A stretch of DNA of 62,672 bases from Syntrophaceae bacterium. GTDB taxonomy: Bacteria; Desulfobacterota; Syntrophia; Syntrophales; Smithellaceae. Made by a program: the position numbers and the translations under genes. The stretch is taken from positions 41,903 through 104,574 of the forward strand of contig PLMQ01000017.1 of the NCBI GenBank assembly GCA_003142535.1. Direction: 5' to 3'. Numbering within the stretch: position 1 is the first letter of the stretch; each line of letters starts with the position of its first letter. The notes beneath the pieces were generated by a model. That model was not told the DNA's origin. It ran no database searches and saw nothing but the letters and a program-made list of their open reading frames with translations. Shown one piece after another: positions 44,236-53,406 of the stretch.

Positions 44236-45017
44236 CAGGGAGGCGGAGGGGCATAACCGTCATTGTCCCAAATCCGGTTATAAGAATATCCATGCGGCCG
44301 GCCGCAGTTGATAATCTTCAGGTCGCAGAGAGTTTTGCGCCATTCATATTTAATTAAAATGGATTCGACAGCTCTGTTTTCGGGATCGAACTGTACCCGA
44401 TAAGAAGGAGAATATTCTTCCCGCCCATAGCCGGTGCCCGCGCTCTCCGCAGCCTTGGATTGAAGCGATGGCGAAGCCGCCTTATCCTTAGCTGCCGCAC
44501 GCTCACGCATCTCCGGTGCCAGGTAAGAGTGACCCATTGGCGGCTCGTAGCGTTGAATTTCCGGGTAAGCTACAACAGCAATCACTCCCATGGCTGATTC
44601 ATCGCCAAAAGCTGCGGCATAGGAATCGGGAACGTCGGTAAAATAAAAGCGGTTGATCTTATCTTGTGCTGACCGCCAGCCTGAGTATTCGTTTGTCGCA
44701 TACGGCTCAATTATATACATTCTTTCGTTATTCTTGAGCCATGACTTTTGCCCGGAAATGATGTTTCTGCCGTCAACGGCAACGACAACACCGACTCTGC
44801 GATTGAGTTTATTGCGAACTATAATCCGGTAATGATCGCCTTTGATGGCCTCGGCGTAAACCTTTTTCAGAGTCGGGTGGCTTTTCGCCGGATAGAATGG
44901 CAGCGACCAGCCATTATCGGTAGTAATACCGACTTCTATAGCATCGCCGATTGTTGCGGCCGCAGCATAGCTGACCCACATTAATAAAACAGCGCATATT
45001 GCTAATAAACGTTTCAT
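44226..45017 (-). CDS. Secreted protein, unknown function
   Basis: 263 residues with signal peptide (LLAICAVLLMWVSYAAA) and GAGGAGG upstream. The mature part has a beta-rich domain: DHYRIIVRNKLNRRVGVVVA, VDGRNIISGQKSWLKNNERM, YIIEPYATNEYSGWR, FYFTDVPDSYAAAFG, GVIAVVAYPE. Similar proteins are annotated as hypothetical in deltaproteobacteria. The C-terminal GYAPPPPCRR partly falls in a family A repeat. Confidence 0.75.
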   Translation of the reverse strand: MKRLLAICAVLLMWVSYAAAATIGDAIEVGITTDNGWSLPFYPAKSHPTLKKVYAEAIKGDHYRIIVRNKLNRRVGVVVAVDGRNIISGQKSWLKNNERMYIIEPYATNEYSGWRSAQDKINRFYFTDVPDSYAAAFGDESAMGVIAVVAYPEIQRYEPPMGHSYLAPEMRERAAAKDKAASPSLQSKAAESAGTGYGREEYSPSYRVQFDPENRAVESILIKYEWRKTLCDLKIINCGRPHGYSYNRIWDNDGYAPPPPCRR

Positions 45018-45109
45018 GATTTTTTCCTCCTCTACAGGTGTATTTTTTGCCTTTTATTGTTTAGACAAAACAAGGAAGGAAAAAGTTCCTAAATATTTTT
45101 TTTATTGTG

Positions 45110-45320
45110 AAACTCCAATTCTGAAAGCGTAGCGCATAACCTAATAACCTAACCACCTGAAGGTGGCAAGAGGTCACGCGAGGTCACAGATCGGAATTGG
45201 TAAGTTGAATCCGCCTAGGCGGACGCAGCGGAGGGTAATAAGGCTTAAACTTTAAAAGTGAAGCGCATAGAAGTTTATTAGCCGAATTATCCCGTATAAG
45301 CAGGGATATTATACCCATGA
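45110..45320 (+). repeat. Two adjacent family A repeats, the first with an X module in its loop
   Basis: First copy: GTGAAACTCCAATTCTGAAA, X (CACCTGAAGGTGGCAAGAGG), CGGAATTGGTAAGTTGAATC. Second copy: CTTAAACTTTAAAAGTGAAG, AAGTTTATTAGCCGAA, TTATCCCGTATAAGCAGGGA, TATTATACCCATG. Compare the unexpanded copy at 48912: X sits in the loop between the two stem arms. Confidence 0.75.
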
Positions 45321-45357
45321 TTAAAATGTATTTAAAAAAGGGCGCTGACCCTAATAC
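45318..45357 (+). repeat. Family C repeat, right end
   Basis: TTAAAATGTATTTAAAAAA then AGGGCGCTGACCCTA (45339-45353). An inverted copy lies at 46947-46960, so the He_PIG lipoprotein gene is enclosed by inverted C ends. Confidence 0.7.
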
Positions 45358-45407
45358 CTCTAATACCTACACCATGACCGGTACTTATCGATCACGAATC
45401 GCTGAAA

Positions 45408-45444
45408 CAACAGAAGCCCCAGGGGGTTACCCCGGGGCTTGTTG
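45408..45444. terminator. GC-rich hairpin after the He_PIG gene
   Basis: CAACA-G-AAGCCCC-A-GGGG faces CCCC-GGGGCTT-G-TTG: a long stem with small bulges, 70 bases after the minus-strand gene ends. There is no long T-run, so termination strength is uncertain. Confidence 0.55.
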
Positions 45445-45514
45445 AAAGGTGTTCACCTGAATGATAAAGTATCTGTCCGGTCACTGCACTGTGGAAGATG
45501 ACCAATATCTTTCC

Positions 45515-46741
45515 TTACGGAAGGACAATCATATTCTTTACCAGATTGTGAGAGGCGACATCGGCGCTAGTACCAAGGAAATTGACATCGAAAACAACCA
45601 TCAATCTGCCGGCAGGAGCGCTGGATAACGTGCCTCGTGCGTAGTAGATTCCTGCACCAATGCCGTTTGCGTCTTGCATCATAAGGGCACCCGTGCCTGG
45701 AGCCGACGTACCATCTGCGGCCTGTATAGTAATGCTGGTGACCGCATTGGGGCCGGTAAATGGCGGCAAAACCGTCTGCGCGTTGGCCGGTGTTGTAAGT
45801 GTGATGCTTCCGCCGCCAAGGCTACTGATCATCGAGACAATTGAGTTGTTGCGGGTTGCGAAGCCGCCGTTTTCTCCAATCACGACAAGTGTGCGGCCCC
45901 CGGCAAGATATGTCGTATAGCTCGTAATATCTCCAGCCGTCAGTGGGATCTGATTAAACCGGGTATCCCAGATTTGCGCGTAGACGCTCAAGTCTCCGGC
46001 GGGAATGCCGTTGCTCGTGGTAACAGTTAAACCGGCTGCCGTCATTAGGTTGGCGATATTTGTATTATCAGTATCGACCACTGAGAAAGCTTCCTCTACG
46101 AGCAAGGCCGCTGTGGAGGCGGTAACTACTGCCAGGGTAAAGTGCTGCGTCGCATTGGGGGTGACTCCATTGCTGGCGGTGAAGGTCAGCGGATAGGTGC
46201 CACGGCTCCCGCCTGCCGGTGTGCCGCTCAGTACTCCTGTAGAAGCATTGAAGGTCACGCCTGATGGCAACGCTCCGGTTAGGGCAAGCGTGGGGGGTGG
46301 GGTGCCGACTGCCGTAAAAGTGAAAGTTCCGGCTGACCCTTCAGTAAAAACCTTATTGTTGGCGCTTGTGATGGCCGGAGCGGTAACTACCGCCAGGGTA
46401 AAGTTCTGAGTCGCATTGGGGGGGACTCCATTGCTGGCGGTGAAGGTCAGCGGATAGGTGCCGCTGCTCCCGCCTGCCGGTGTACCGCTCAGGACGCCGG
46501 TCGAAGCAGTGAAGGTCACGCCTGATGGTAACGCTCCGGTTAAGGCAAGCGTGGGGGTTGGGGTGCCGGTTGCCGTGAAGGTGAAAGTTCCGGCTGACCC
46601 TTCAGCAAAAACCGTATTGTTGGCGCTTGTGATGGCCGGAGCGGACGCGCTGTCCCCTCCGCTTCCGCAGGCTACAAGCTGTGCGAAGACAACTACAAGC
46701 AGCAACCATCTGAACCAATTTCTCACTCCATGTACGTTCAT
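45515..46741 (-). CDS. Lipoprotein with two tandem He_PIG (putative Ig) domains
   Basis: 408 residues. Lipobox VFAQLVACG. Two near-identical repeats of about 90 residues (APAITSANNTVFAEGSAGTF and APAITSANNKVFTEGSAGTF, each ending TASNGVxPNATQxFTLAVV) match the He_PIG Ig-like domain. The C-terminal 200 residues (LLVEEAFSVVDTDNTNIANL, TLVVIGENGGFATRNNSIVS) have a Rossmann/ThuA-like look. The two repeats are also highly similar in DNA, so recent duplication is likely. Surface or periplasmic; may bind carbohydrate. Confidence 0.8.
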   Translation of the reverse strand: MNVHGVRNWFRWLLLVVVFAQLVACGSGGDSASAPAITSANNTVFAEGSAGTFTFTATGTPTPTLALTGALPSGVTFTASTGVLSGTPAGGSSGTYPLTFTASNGVPPNATQNFTLAVVTAPAITSANNKVFTEGSAGTFTFTAVGTPPPTLALTGALPSGVTFNASTGVLSGTPAGGSRGTYPLTFTASNGVTPNATQHFTLAVVTASTAALLVEEAFSVVDTDNTNIANLMTAAGLTVTTSNGIPAGDLSVYAQIWDTRFNQIPLTAGDITSYTTYLAGGRTLVVIGENGGFATRNNSIVSMISSLGGGSITLTTPANAQTVLPPFTGPNAVTSITIQAADGTSAPGTGALMMQDANGIGAGIYYARGTLSSAPAGRLMVVFDVNFLGTSADVASHNLVKNMIVLP

Positions 46742-46791
46742 AGAATCCTCCTTAAGTTTTTTGCGATAAGAACTTGCTTTTTACTGCCCGA

Positions 46792-46820
46792 AGTGTAAAG
46801 CAAAACGAAATGCGTTGCAA
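46792..46820 (-). promoter_or_regulatory. Promoter of the He_PIG lipoprotein gene
   Basis: Minus strand TTGCAA (46820-46815), 17 bases, TACACT (46797-46792). The leader begins CAGTAAAAAGCAAGTTCTTA, like the pqqD operon leader. AGGAGG precedes the ATG. Confidence 0.65.
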
Positions 46821-46943
46821 GAGAAAAATGCTGCAAAACATGGCTTCAAGAGTCAAGGAGTCACCCTGATCTTCCCCCAGTAAAACGGACACTTGGTTAG
46901 GGGACAACCATGGCGTTTTCAAATGCCATGGAGTAATCAGGTA

Positions 46944-46965
46944 ATCAGGGTCAGCGCCCTATTTT
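46944..46965. repeat. C-repeat end, inverted orientation
   Basis: AGGGTCAGCGCCCT at 46947-46960 followed by ATTT. A further partial copy, GTCAGCGCCCTATTTTTT, lies near 47951. The remaining 46821-47080 has no gene. Confidence 0.65.
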
Positions 46966-47092
46966 TATACACATCAGACAGTAATAGGGGTCAAATTTTT
47001 GAACTTGACAATTCGTTTTGGAATTGACGTTATATGCGGGAAGTATCTATTTAATTGATAGACAGTATAGTATTTAAAGAATGGAGGATATT

Positions 47093-47755
47093 ATGTTGAA
47101 AAAAGTATTTTTGAGTATGGCTATAATATTTTGTTTTGTTTCTTCTGCAATGGCTGCTGAAATTAGCCCGATTAAACTTCTTCCGCCTGATTTGAAGGGC
47201 GGGAAATCCCTGATGCAATCGTTGCAGGAACGAAAAACATCCCGGTCATTCAGTACTAAAAAACTGCCGATACAAGAGCTTTCCAATCTGCTGTGGGCGG
47301 CTTGCGGAATCAACCGGCTGGACAGCGGCAAACGCACGGCGCCTTCCGCCAGCAACAAGCAGGAAATCGACGTCTATGTCGCCATGGAAGATGGCCTTTA
47401 TCTTTATAACGCCAAAGCTCATGTGCTCGAGCCTGTTTTGAAAAACGATCTGCGGAAGAACACGACCACCATCCTTCAGCCTTCCAGAAACTCGGTAGCG
47501 GACGCACCGCTGCAATTGATCTATGTTGCGGACTATTCCAGGATGGCCTTCTACACGAATGATGAAGATAAAAAGTTCTATTCGGCTGCGGATACCGGTT
47601 TCATTGCCCAAAACGTTTATCTGTATTCCGCATCGTCAGGACTGGCCGCAGTGGTTCGCGGTATGGTCGGTAAGGATGATCTGGCCAAAAACATGAAGCT
47701 TCGCGCCGACCAGAAAATTATTCTGGTGCAGGCAGTAGGCTATCCGGCGGAATAA
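47093..47755 (+). CDS. Exported SagB-type nitroreductase-family protein
   Basis: 220 residues. GGAGG is five bases before ATG 47093. A clear signal peptide (VFLSMAIIFCFVSSAMAAE) precedes SLQERKTSRSFSTKKLPIQE, LSNLLWAACGINR, the flavin-binding nitroreductase start. TAPSASNKQEIDVYVAMEDG and DTGFIAQNVYLYSASSGLAA are typical of the SagB/ThcOx group. Probably an FMN oxidoreductase working in the periplasm, unusual for this fold. Substrate unknown. Confidence 0.85.
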   Translation: MLKKVFLSMAIIFCFVSSAMAAEISPIKLLPPDLKGGKSLMQSLQERKTSRSFSTKKLPIQELSNLLWAACGINRLDSGKRTAPSASNKQEIDVYVAMEDGLYLYNAKAHVLEPVLKNDLRKNTTTILQPSRNSVADAPLQLIYVADYSRMAFYTNDEDKKFYSAADTGFIAQNVYLYSASSGLAAVVRGMVGKDDLAKNMKLRADQKIILVQAVGYPAE

Positions 47756-47772
47756 AAAAAGAATAATTCCAA

Positions 47773-47883
47773 TTCTAAATCAAAGCGCTATCTTTGTTAG
47801 CAGCGTCGTCGGGTTCCTCAACGTATGTACAATATGCCTCGTCGCCTCCTTCTTGCCGCCTCAATATCATCTTTGATTTAGAA
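47773..47883 (-). repeat. Family B repeat with TTCTAAATCAAAG inverted ends
   Basis: TTCTAAATCAAAG (47773-47785) is the exact inverse of 47871-47883. Inside is the reversed B core: ATCTTTGTTAGCAGCG, GGTTCCTCAACGTATG, CCTCCTTCTTGCCGCC. It differs from copies at 1616 and 3232 mainly in its ends. Confidence 0.7.
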
Positions 47884-48110
47884 ATGGTATAATAGGTGCT
47901 GACTGTACTAGCTTGCTAATTCGGTAACTTTTCGAGTTTAAGGAATCAGAGTCAGCGCCCTATTTTTTATAACCATCATAGCAGTAAACTATATGCTGCT
48001 GTTCCATTTACTAATATAATTTTTACCAATCCTTTCTAGAACTTAATTATTCTCTATGGGAAGACTTTCAGTGTTAATCAAATAGACTTAAAAAAATTCA
48101 AAAATAATTC

Positions 48111-48159
48111 TTGACAAAAGGGTTGCCCTGGTTTAATTACTATAGAAACGATAGTATTA
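48111..48159 (+). promoter_or_regulatory. Promoter and Rrf2-type operator candidate upstream of the sulfur block
   Basis: TTGACA at 48111-48116, 17 bases, TAATTA. Over the -10 region lies the dyad TAAT-T-ACTAT (48134-48143), AGAAACG, ATAGTATTA (48151-48159), which looks like an IscR/CymR-class site. It is about 285 bases upstream of the Rrf2 gene; the leader between is filled with repeats. Confidence 0.55.
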
Positions 48160-48180
48160 GTAGTAATCAAGAGTATAGGT

Positions 48181-48442
48181 CCTCGCTTACGAGGGATAAT
48201 TCGACCGGCAAACTTCAGCTTGTGACCATTAGATTATGCACTTTGTTTCTGAAGCTTGAGTCTCATTACAACTAACCAATTTCAACTTGTAACCTTTAGG
48301 TTACAAGTTGACCTTCAGGTTATGCGCTTCGCTTTTAAAATTGGAGTCTCATTACCGCCGCTGTGCGGGATAATTCGACTAACCAATTTTAACTTGTGAC
48401 CTTTAGGTTATGCGCTTCGCTTTTAAAATTGGAGTCTCATTA
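48181..48442 (-). repeat. Three stacked family A/X repeats in the Rrf2 leader
   Basis: GTCCTCGCTTACGAGGGATA, then A-type ends TTGAGTCTCATTAC near 48257, GGAGTCTCATTACCGCC near 48342 and GGAGTCTCATTA at 48431. Two of the units hold the X core TGACCTTTAGGTTATGCGC. The last unit ends exactly at the Rrf2 start codon and supplies its GGAG. Confidence 0.75.
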
Positions 48443-48883
48443 ATGAAACTGTCTACAAGATCAAGATACGGGGTGCGGATGATGGCCGATCTGGCCGATC
48501 ATTACGGGGAAAATCCTGTATTCTTAAAAGACATTGCCAAAAGGGAAGATATTTCAGAAAAGTATCTGAGCATTATTGTAATTCCCCTGCGCAGTGGCGG
48601 TTTGATTCAATCAACGCGCGGTGCTCACGGCGGGTACACACTGGCCAGACGTCCTGAAGAAATTACGGTTCAGGATATTTTTGATGCCCTCGAAGGAAAG
48701 ATTTGTCTGGTTGATTGTGTGAATAATCCCAAAGATTGCCCGCGGGTGGGAATCTGCCCGACACGAGATATCTGGTCTGTATTAGGCGATAAGATCAGAG
48801 AAACATTGAACTCCGTTACACTGGCTGATCTGGTGAAGACCCGTCGTGAAAAAGCGGACAATAATATGATGAGTAACATTTAA
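48443..48883 (+). CDS. Rrf2-family transcriptional regulator (IscR/CymR-like)
   Basis: 146 residues from ATG 48443 (MKLSTRSRYGVRMMADLAD). Winged helix with FLKDIAKREDISEKYLSIIV and LIQSTRGAHGGYTLARRPEE. Three Cys ligands in CLVDCVNNPKDCPRVGIC fit an Fe-S-sensing Rrf2 protein. Next to mnmA, metY and cysK, it probably controls cysteine/sulfur or Fe-S genes through the dyad at 48134-48159. The frame runs back to 48410 through repeat sequence (MRFAFKIGVSL); the GGAG eight bases before 48443 comes from the repeat. Confidence 0.92.
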   Translation: MKLSTRSRYGVRMMADLADHYGENPVFLKDIAKREDISEKYLSIIVIPLRSGGLIQSTRGAHGGYTLARRPEEITVQDIFDALEGKICLVDCVNNPKDCPRVGICPTRDIWSVLGDKIRETLNSVTLADLVKTRREKADNNMMSNI

Positions 48884-48911
48884 CTGGTAAATTTGAAGCG
48901 ATATGAATTAT

Positions 48912-48996
48912 TGTGAAACTCCAATTCCGAAAGTGAAACGCAGCGGAATTGGTAAGTTGAACAATCCCGCAAAGCGGAGGGTATAATACCCGTGGA
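48912..48996 (+). repeat. Family A repeat, canonical copy
   Basis: GTGAAACTCCAATTCCGAAA, GCGGAATTGGTAAGTTGAAC, AATCCCGCAAAGCGGAGGG, TATAATACCCGTGG. The cleanest copy: arms CCAATTCCG/CGGAATTGG, CCCGC/GCGG and GGGTAT/ATACCC. It ends 13 bases before the mnmA start. Confidence 0.85.
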
Positions 48997-49008
48997 TCTG
49001 GCGACACT

Positions 49009-50067
49009 ATGAAGAAAAAAGTATTTGTAGCCATGAGCGGTGGGGTTGATTCGTCAGCTGCGGCATTTTTGCTGAAAGAGGCGGGCTATGCCGTAACCGG
49101 CGTGACTATGTGCCTGGGTATCCGCGAGGATGGTGATCGTACCCGTTGCTGCGGCCTCGATGCCATTGATGATGCCAAGCATGTCTGCGATCAATTGCAG
49201 ATTCCGCATTTTGTTTTTGATTACGCGGTTGAAATGGAAGAGCGGATAATCAATAAGTTTGTTGCGGAATACCAAAGAGGCCGGACACCGAATCCCTGTA
49301 TTGATTGCAATCGCTATTTAAAATTCGGGACTCTTTTAAATAAAGCCAGAGGAATTGGTTTTGACTATTTGGCTACCGGGCACTATGCACGGATTGAGAA
49401 GCAGAAAGACACTTGGCATCTACTGCGTCCGAAAGACAGGGTTAAGGATCAGACATATTTTCTGTATCCGATAAAAGCGGAGGATTTATCTTCCATCCTT
49501 TTCCCTTTAGGTGCTTTGAATAAAGAGGAAGTACGAACCATAGCTAAAAAAGCGGGCTTGCATGTGGCGCACAAAGCCGAAAGCCAGGATATTTGTTTTG
49601 TCACGCAAGGCGACTATCGAATATTCTTTCAGGAGAAAAAAGTGGTTGCTGCAGGTGGCGATATTGTTGATGTAACCGGAAAGATTTTAGGAAGGCATAA
49701 GGGAATTATTTATTATACAATCGGCCAACGAGGCGGTTTGGGAATAAGCGCGAAGACTCCTCTATATGTAGTGGAAATTAACGCAGCAAAAAACAAAGTG
49801 GTTGTTGGTGAGAAAAAAGATTTGTACTCAATTGGGCTTGTCGCCGGTGAAGTAAATCTGCTGACGAATGAAATACCTGCGGAAATGGAAGCCAAGATTC
49901 GCTACCGGAAAAAACAGGCACGCTGTTCAGTTCAAAAAGAAGGCGAGCGGTTGCGGATAATTTTTGAAGAAAAGCAGGAATCTATTACGCCCGGGCAGGC
50001 GGTTGTTCTTTACGCCGGAGATGACGTATTGGGCGGTGGAGTTATAGAAGAAATAATAAGAGGTTGA
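49009..50067 (+). CDS. mnmA: tRNA 2-thiouridylase
   Basis: 352 residues. PP-loop [16 protein letters not shown] at the start, catalytic Cys in GVTMCLG region and TPNPCIDCNRYLKFG, KAESQDICFV with the second Cys, and TIGQRGGLGI are complete MnmA signatures. It activates U34 of Lys/Glu/Gln tRNAs with ATP and transfers sulfur. Follows the Rrf2 gene and overlaps the fdhD leader (one base apart), so they are likely co-transcribed. Confidence 0.95.
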   Translation: MKKKVFVAMSGGVDSSAAAFLLKEAGYAVTGVTMCLGIREDGDRTRCCGLDAIDDAKHVCDQLQIPHFVFDYAVEMEERIINKFVAEYQRGRTPNPCIDCNRYLKFGTLLNKARGIGFDYLATGHYARIEKQKDTWHLLRPKDRVKDQTYFLYPIKAEDLSSILFPLGALNKEEVRTIAKKAGLHVAHKAESQDICFVTQGDYRIFFQEKKVVAAGGDIVDVTGKILGRHKGIIYYTIGQRGGLGISAKTPLYVVEINAAKNKVVVGEKKDLYSIGLVAGEVNLLTNEIPAEMEAKIRYRKKQARCSVQKEGERLRIIFEEKQESITPGQAVVLYAGDDVLGGGVIEEIIRG

Positions 50068-50068
50068 T

Positions 50069-50836
50069 ATGGAAAATTTGAATGCAATTATTATTGACGG
50101 GGAAGAGAGAAAATTAGCAGACGTGCCGGTAAGCCAGGAAGTTCCGCTGACTATTGAGGCCAACGATAAAGAACTGGCAACGCTCTTATGCAGCCCGGAA
50201 CATATTGAAAATCTGGTGACGGGATTTCTTTATACATCCGGCATCATCCAGAATTTATCGCAGCTCAAATCGCTGATCATAGATGAGGAACGTTGGAAGG
50301 TAAATGTGACTATCGAGGGCGATGGTTTAGCGGACGATCTGGTCTTTAAAAGAATTTATACATCGGGCTGCGGGAAAGGCGTGATTTTCTCTAATCCTCT
50401 GGATTTGATTAACCGGGTACAAATCATCAGTGACTTTAAAGTTTCAAGTCAGGTTATAAGAGAATTTATGAAAACATTTCAAAAACAATCACAGGAACAC
50501 CAGTTGACGCATGGCATACACAGCGCCGCGCTTGCTTCGCAAGACGAGATTATGATTTACCGCGATGATATCGGCCGGCATAATGCGATTGACAAAGTTG
50601 TGGGGGTTGCCCTGTCTAACAATATCGGTTTTGCGGATAAATTTATTTTGACGAGCGGGAGAATATCCTCGGAGATCCTGTCTAAGGCTCTCCGGTGTCG
50701 AATGCCCGTTATAGCGGCAATCGGCGCTCCGACCAATCAGGCAGTCAAACTCGCGAGACAAGTCGGCCTGACTATTGTCGGTCTGGTGCGGGGGCCGAAG
50801 ATGATTGTCTTTAGCGGTGAAGAGAGAATTGTATAA
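50069..50836 (+). CDS. fdhD: Formate dehydrogenase accessory sulfurtransferase
   Basis: 255 residues. EVPLTIEANDKELATLLCSP, TGFLYTSGIIQ, the catalytic-loop SGCGKG, DIGRHNAIDKVVG and TSGRISSEIL are FdhD signatures. It passes sulfur from a cysteine desulfurase to the Mo/W-bis-MGD cofactor of formate dehydrogenase. E. coli FdhD has CxxC in its loop; here one Cys is seen, as in many relatives. It implies a formate dehydrogenase elsewhere, often itself a selenoprotein in such anaerobes. Confidence 0.95.
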   Translation: MENLNAIIIDGEERKLADVPVSQEVPLTIEANDKELATLLCSPEHIENLVTGFLYTSGIIQNLSQLKSLIIDEERWKVNVTIEGDGLADDLVFKRIYTSGCGKGVIFSNPLDLINRVQIISDFKVSSQVIREFMKTFQKQSQEHQLTHGIHSAALASQDEIMIYRDDIGRHNAIDKVVGVALSNNIGFADKFILTSGRISSEILSKALRCRMPVIAAIGAPTNQAVKLARQVGLTIVGLVRGPKMIVFSGEERIV

Positions 50837-50869
50837 AATTATGAAGACGTCCTTGTAACAAGCCGCTTA

Positions 50870-50965
50870 ATCTGTCATACCGGTGAAAACCGGTATCCAG
50901 AGTTTTATTAATATTACTGGATTCCGGATACCCTAAAGGGCACAAGTCAAGTCCGGAATGACAAA
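50870..50965. repeat. GTCATxCCGG inverted repeat
   Basis: CTGTCATACCGGTGAAAACC at the left and AAGTCCGGAATGACAAAAAA at the right are inverted; TATCCAGAG and TGGATTCCGGATA face each other inside. Between fdhD and metY. Confidence 0.65.
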
Positions 50966-50999
50966 AAATATTTTGATTTTATTTACAAACTTAATTTAG

Positions 51000-52295
<1,296 letters not shown>

Positions 52296-52303
52296 TATAA
52301 CAA

Positions 52304-52336
52304 GTGTCATTGTCGGATCGTGTCCGACAATGACAC
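52304..52336. terminator. Perfect 14-bp hairpin after metY
   Basis: GTGTCATTGTCGGA (52304-52317) and TCCGACAATGACAC (52323-52336), loop TCGTG. No T-run. It is followed by a GTCATTCCGG-type repeat to 52383. Confidence 0.6.
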
Positions 52337-52404
52337 TACCTCTGTCATTCCGGGCAAGCTAAGCGCGACACGGAATCCAGACATTAATAATTTGGAGATG
52401 AAAT

Positions 52405-53364
52405 ATGAAAAAAATTTATGCAGATAATTCACAGTCCATTGGTAATACGCCGCTGGTGAAACTCAATCATTTAACTTACGGCGTCAAAGCAACAGTGCTA
52501 GCCAAGATTGAAGGGCGCAATCCCGCATATTCGGTGAAGTGCCGCATCGGTGCCGCGATGATCTGGGATGCCGAAAAGAAAGGTTTACTCAAACCGGGGG
52601 TGGAAATTGTCGAGCCAACGAGCGGCAATACCGGAATCGCTCTGGCGTATGTCGCTGCCGCCCGTGGTTACAAGCTAACACTGACCATGCCGGAAACCAT
52701 GAGCATCGAACGCCGGAAAGTATTGGCAGCATTCGGAGCAAACCTTATCCTTACGTCCGGTCTGGATGGCATGAAAGGTGCTATCAATAAGGCAGAAGAA
52801 ATTGCGGCATCCGATCCGAAAAAATACTTTCTGCCGCAGCAATTTAAAAATCCGGCCAATCCGGCGATTCATGAAAAGACAACGGGCCCTGAAATCTGGA
52901 ATGATACTGACGGCACAATTGATGTTCTCGTTGCGGGCGTAGGTACCGGTGGAACAATTACCGGCATTTCCCGCTATATCAAAAAGAAAATGAAAAAAAA
53001 TATTATCTCGGTGGCGGTGGAGCCAAAGGAAAGTCCGGTTATCACGCAAAAGCTGGCCGGTCAGGAACTGAAACCATCTCCGCATAAAATTCAAGGCATC
53101 GGCGCAGGATTTATTCCAGAGGTTCTAGACTTGGCCCTTGTTGATCGTGTGGAACTGGTGGATAGTATGGAAGCAGTGGATTATGCCCGCAGGTTGGCTC
53201 GGGAAGAAGGCATTCTTGTTGGCATCTCCAGTGGCGCCGCCGCCGCCGCCGCAATTCGGCTCGCCAAGCTGACCGAATTTGCCGGAAAAACAATTGTTGC
53301 CATTTTCCCTGACGCGGGAGAACGTTATCTTTCGACAATAATGTTTGAAGGAATCGGCGTATAA
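52405..53364 (+). CDS. cysK: Cysteine synthase A
   Basis: 319 residues. [27 protein letters not shown] with the PLP lysine (K in SVKCR), [40 protein letters not shown] and [13 protein letters not shown] are CysK signatures. It makes cysteine from O-acetylserine and sulfide. Downstream of metY and upstream of thiM, 42 bases apart. GGAG precedes the ATG. Confidence 0.95.
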   Translation: MKKIYADNSQSIGNTPLVKLNHLTYGVKATVLAKIEGRNPAYSVKCRIGAAMIWDAEKKGLLKPGVEIVEPTSGNTGIALAYVAAARGYKLTLTMPETMSIERRKVLAAFGANLILTSGLDGMKGAINKAEEIAASDPKKYFLPQQFKNPANPAIHEKTTGPEIWNDTDGTIDVLVAGVGTGGTITGISRYIKKKMKKNIISVAVEPKESPVITQKLAGQELKPSPHKIQGIGAGFIPEVLDLALVDRVELVDSMEAVDYARRLAREEGILVGISSGAAAAAAIRLAKLTEFAGKTIVAIFPDAGERYLSTIMFEGIGV

Positions 53365-53406
53365 TGATTTGCCAATATGCAATTAAACTAACAGGAGCAT
53401 AGTCTT

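Noticed and set aside
48181-48442. Repeat-spacer look suggesting a CRISPR array
   Set aside because: Only two or three unequal units that belong to the dispersed A/X families, with no regular spacers and no cas genes.
53365-53406. TPP riboswitch before thiM
   Set aside because: The 42-base gap is too short and shows no thi-box motif; none was seen before thiE either, where a repeat lies.
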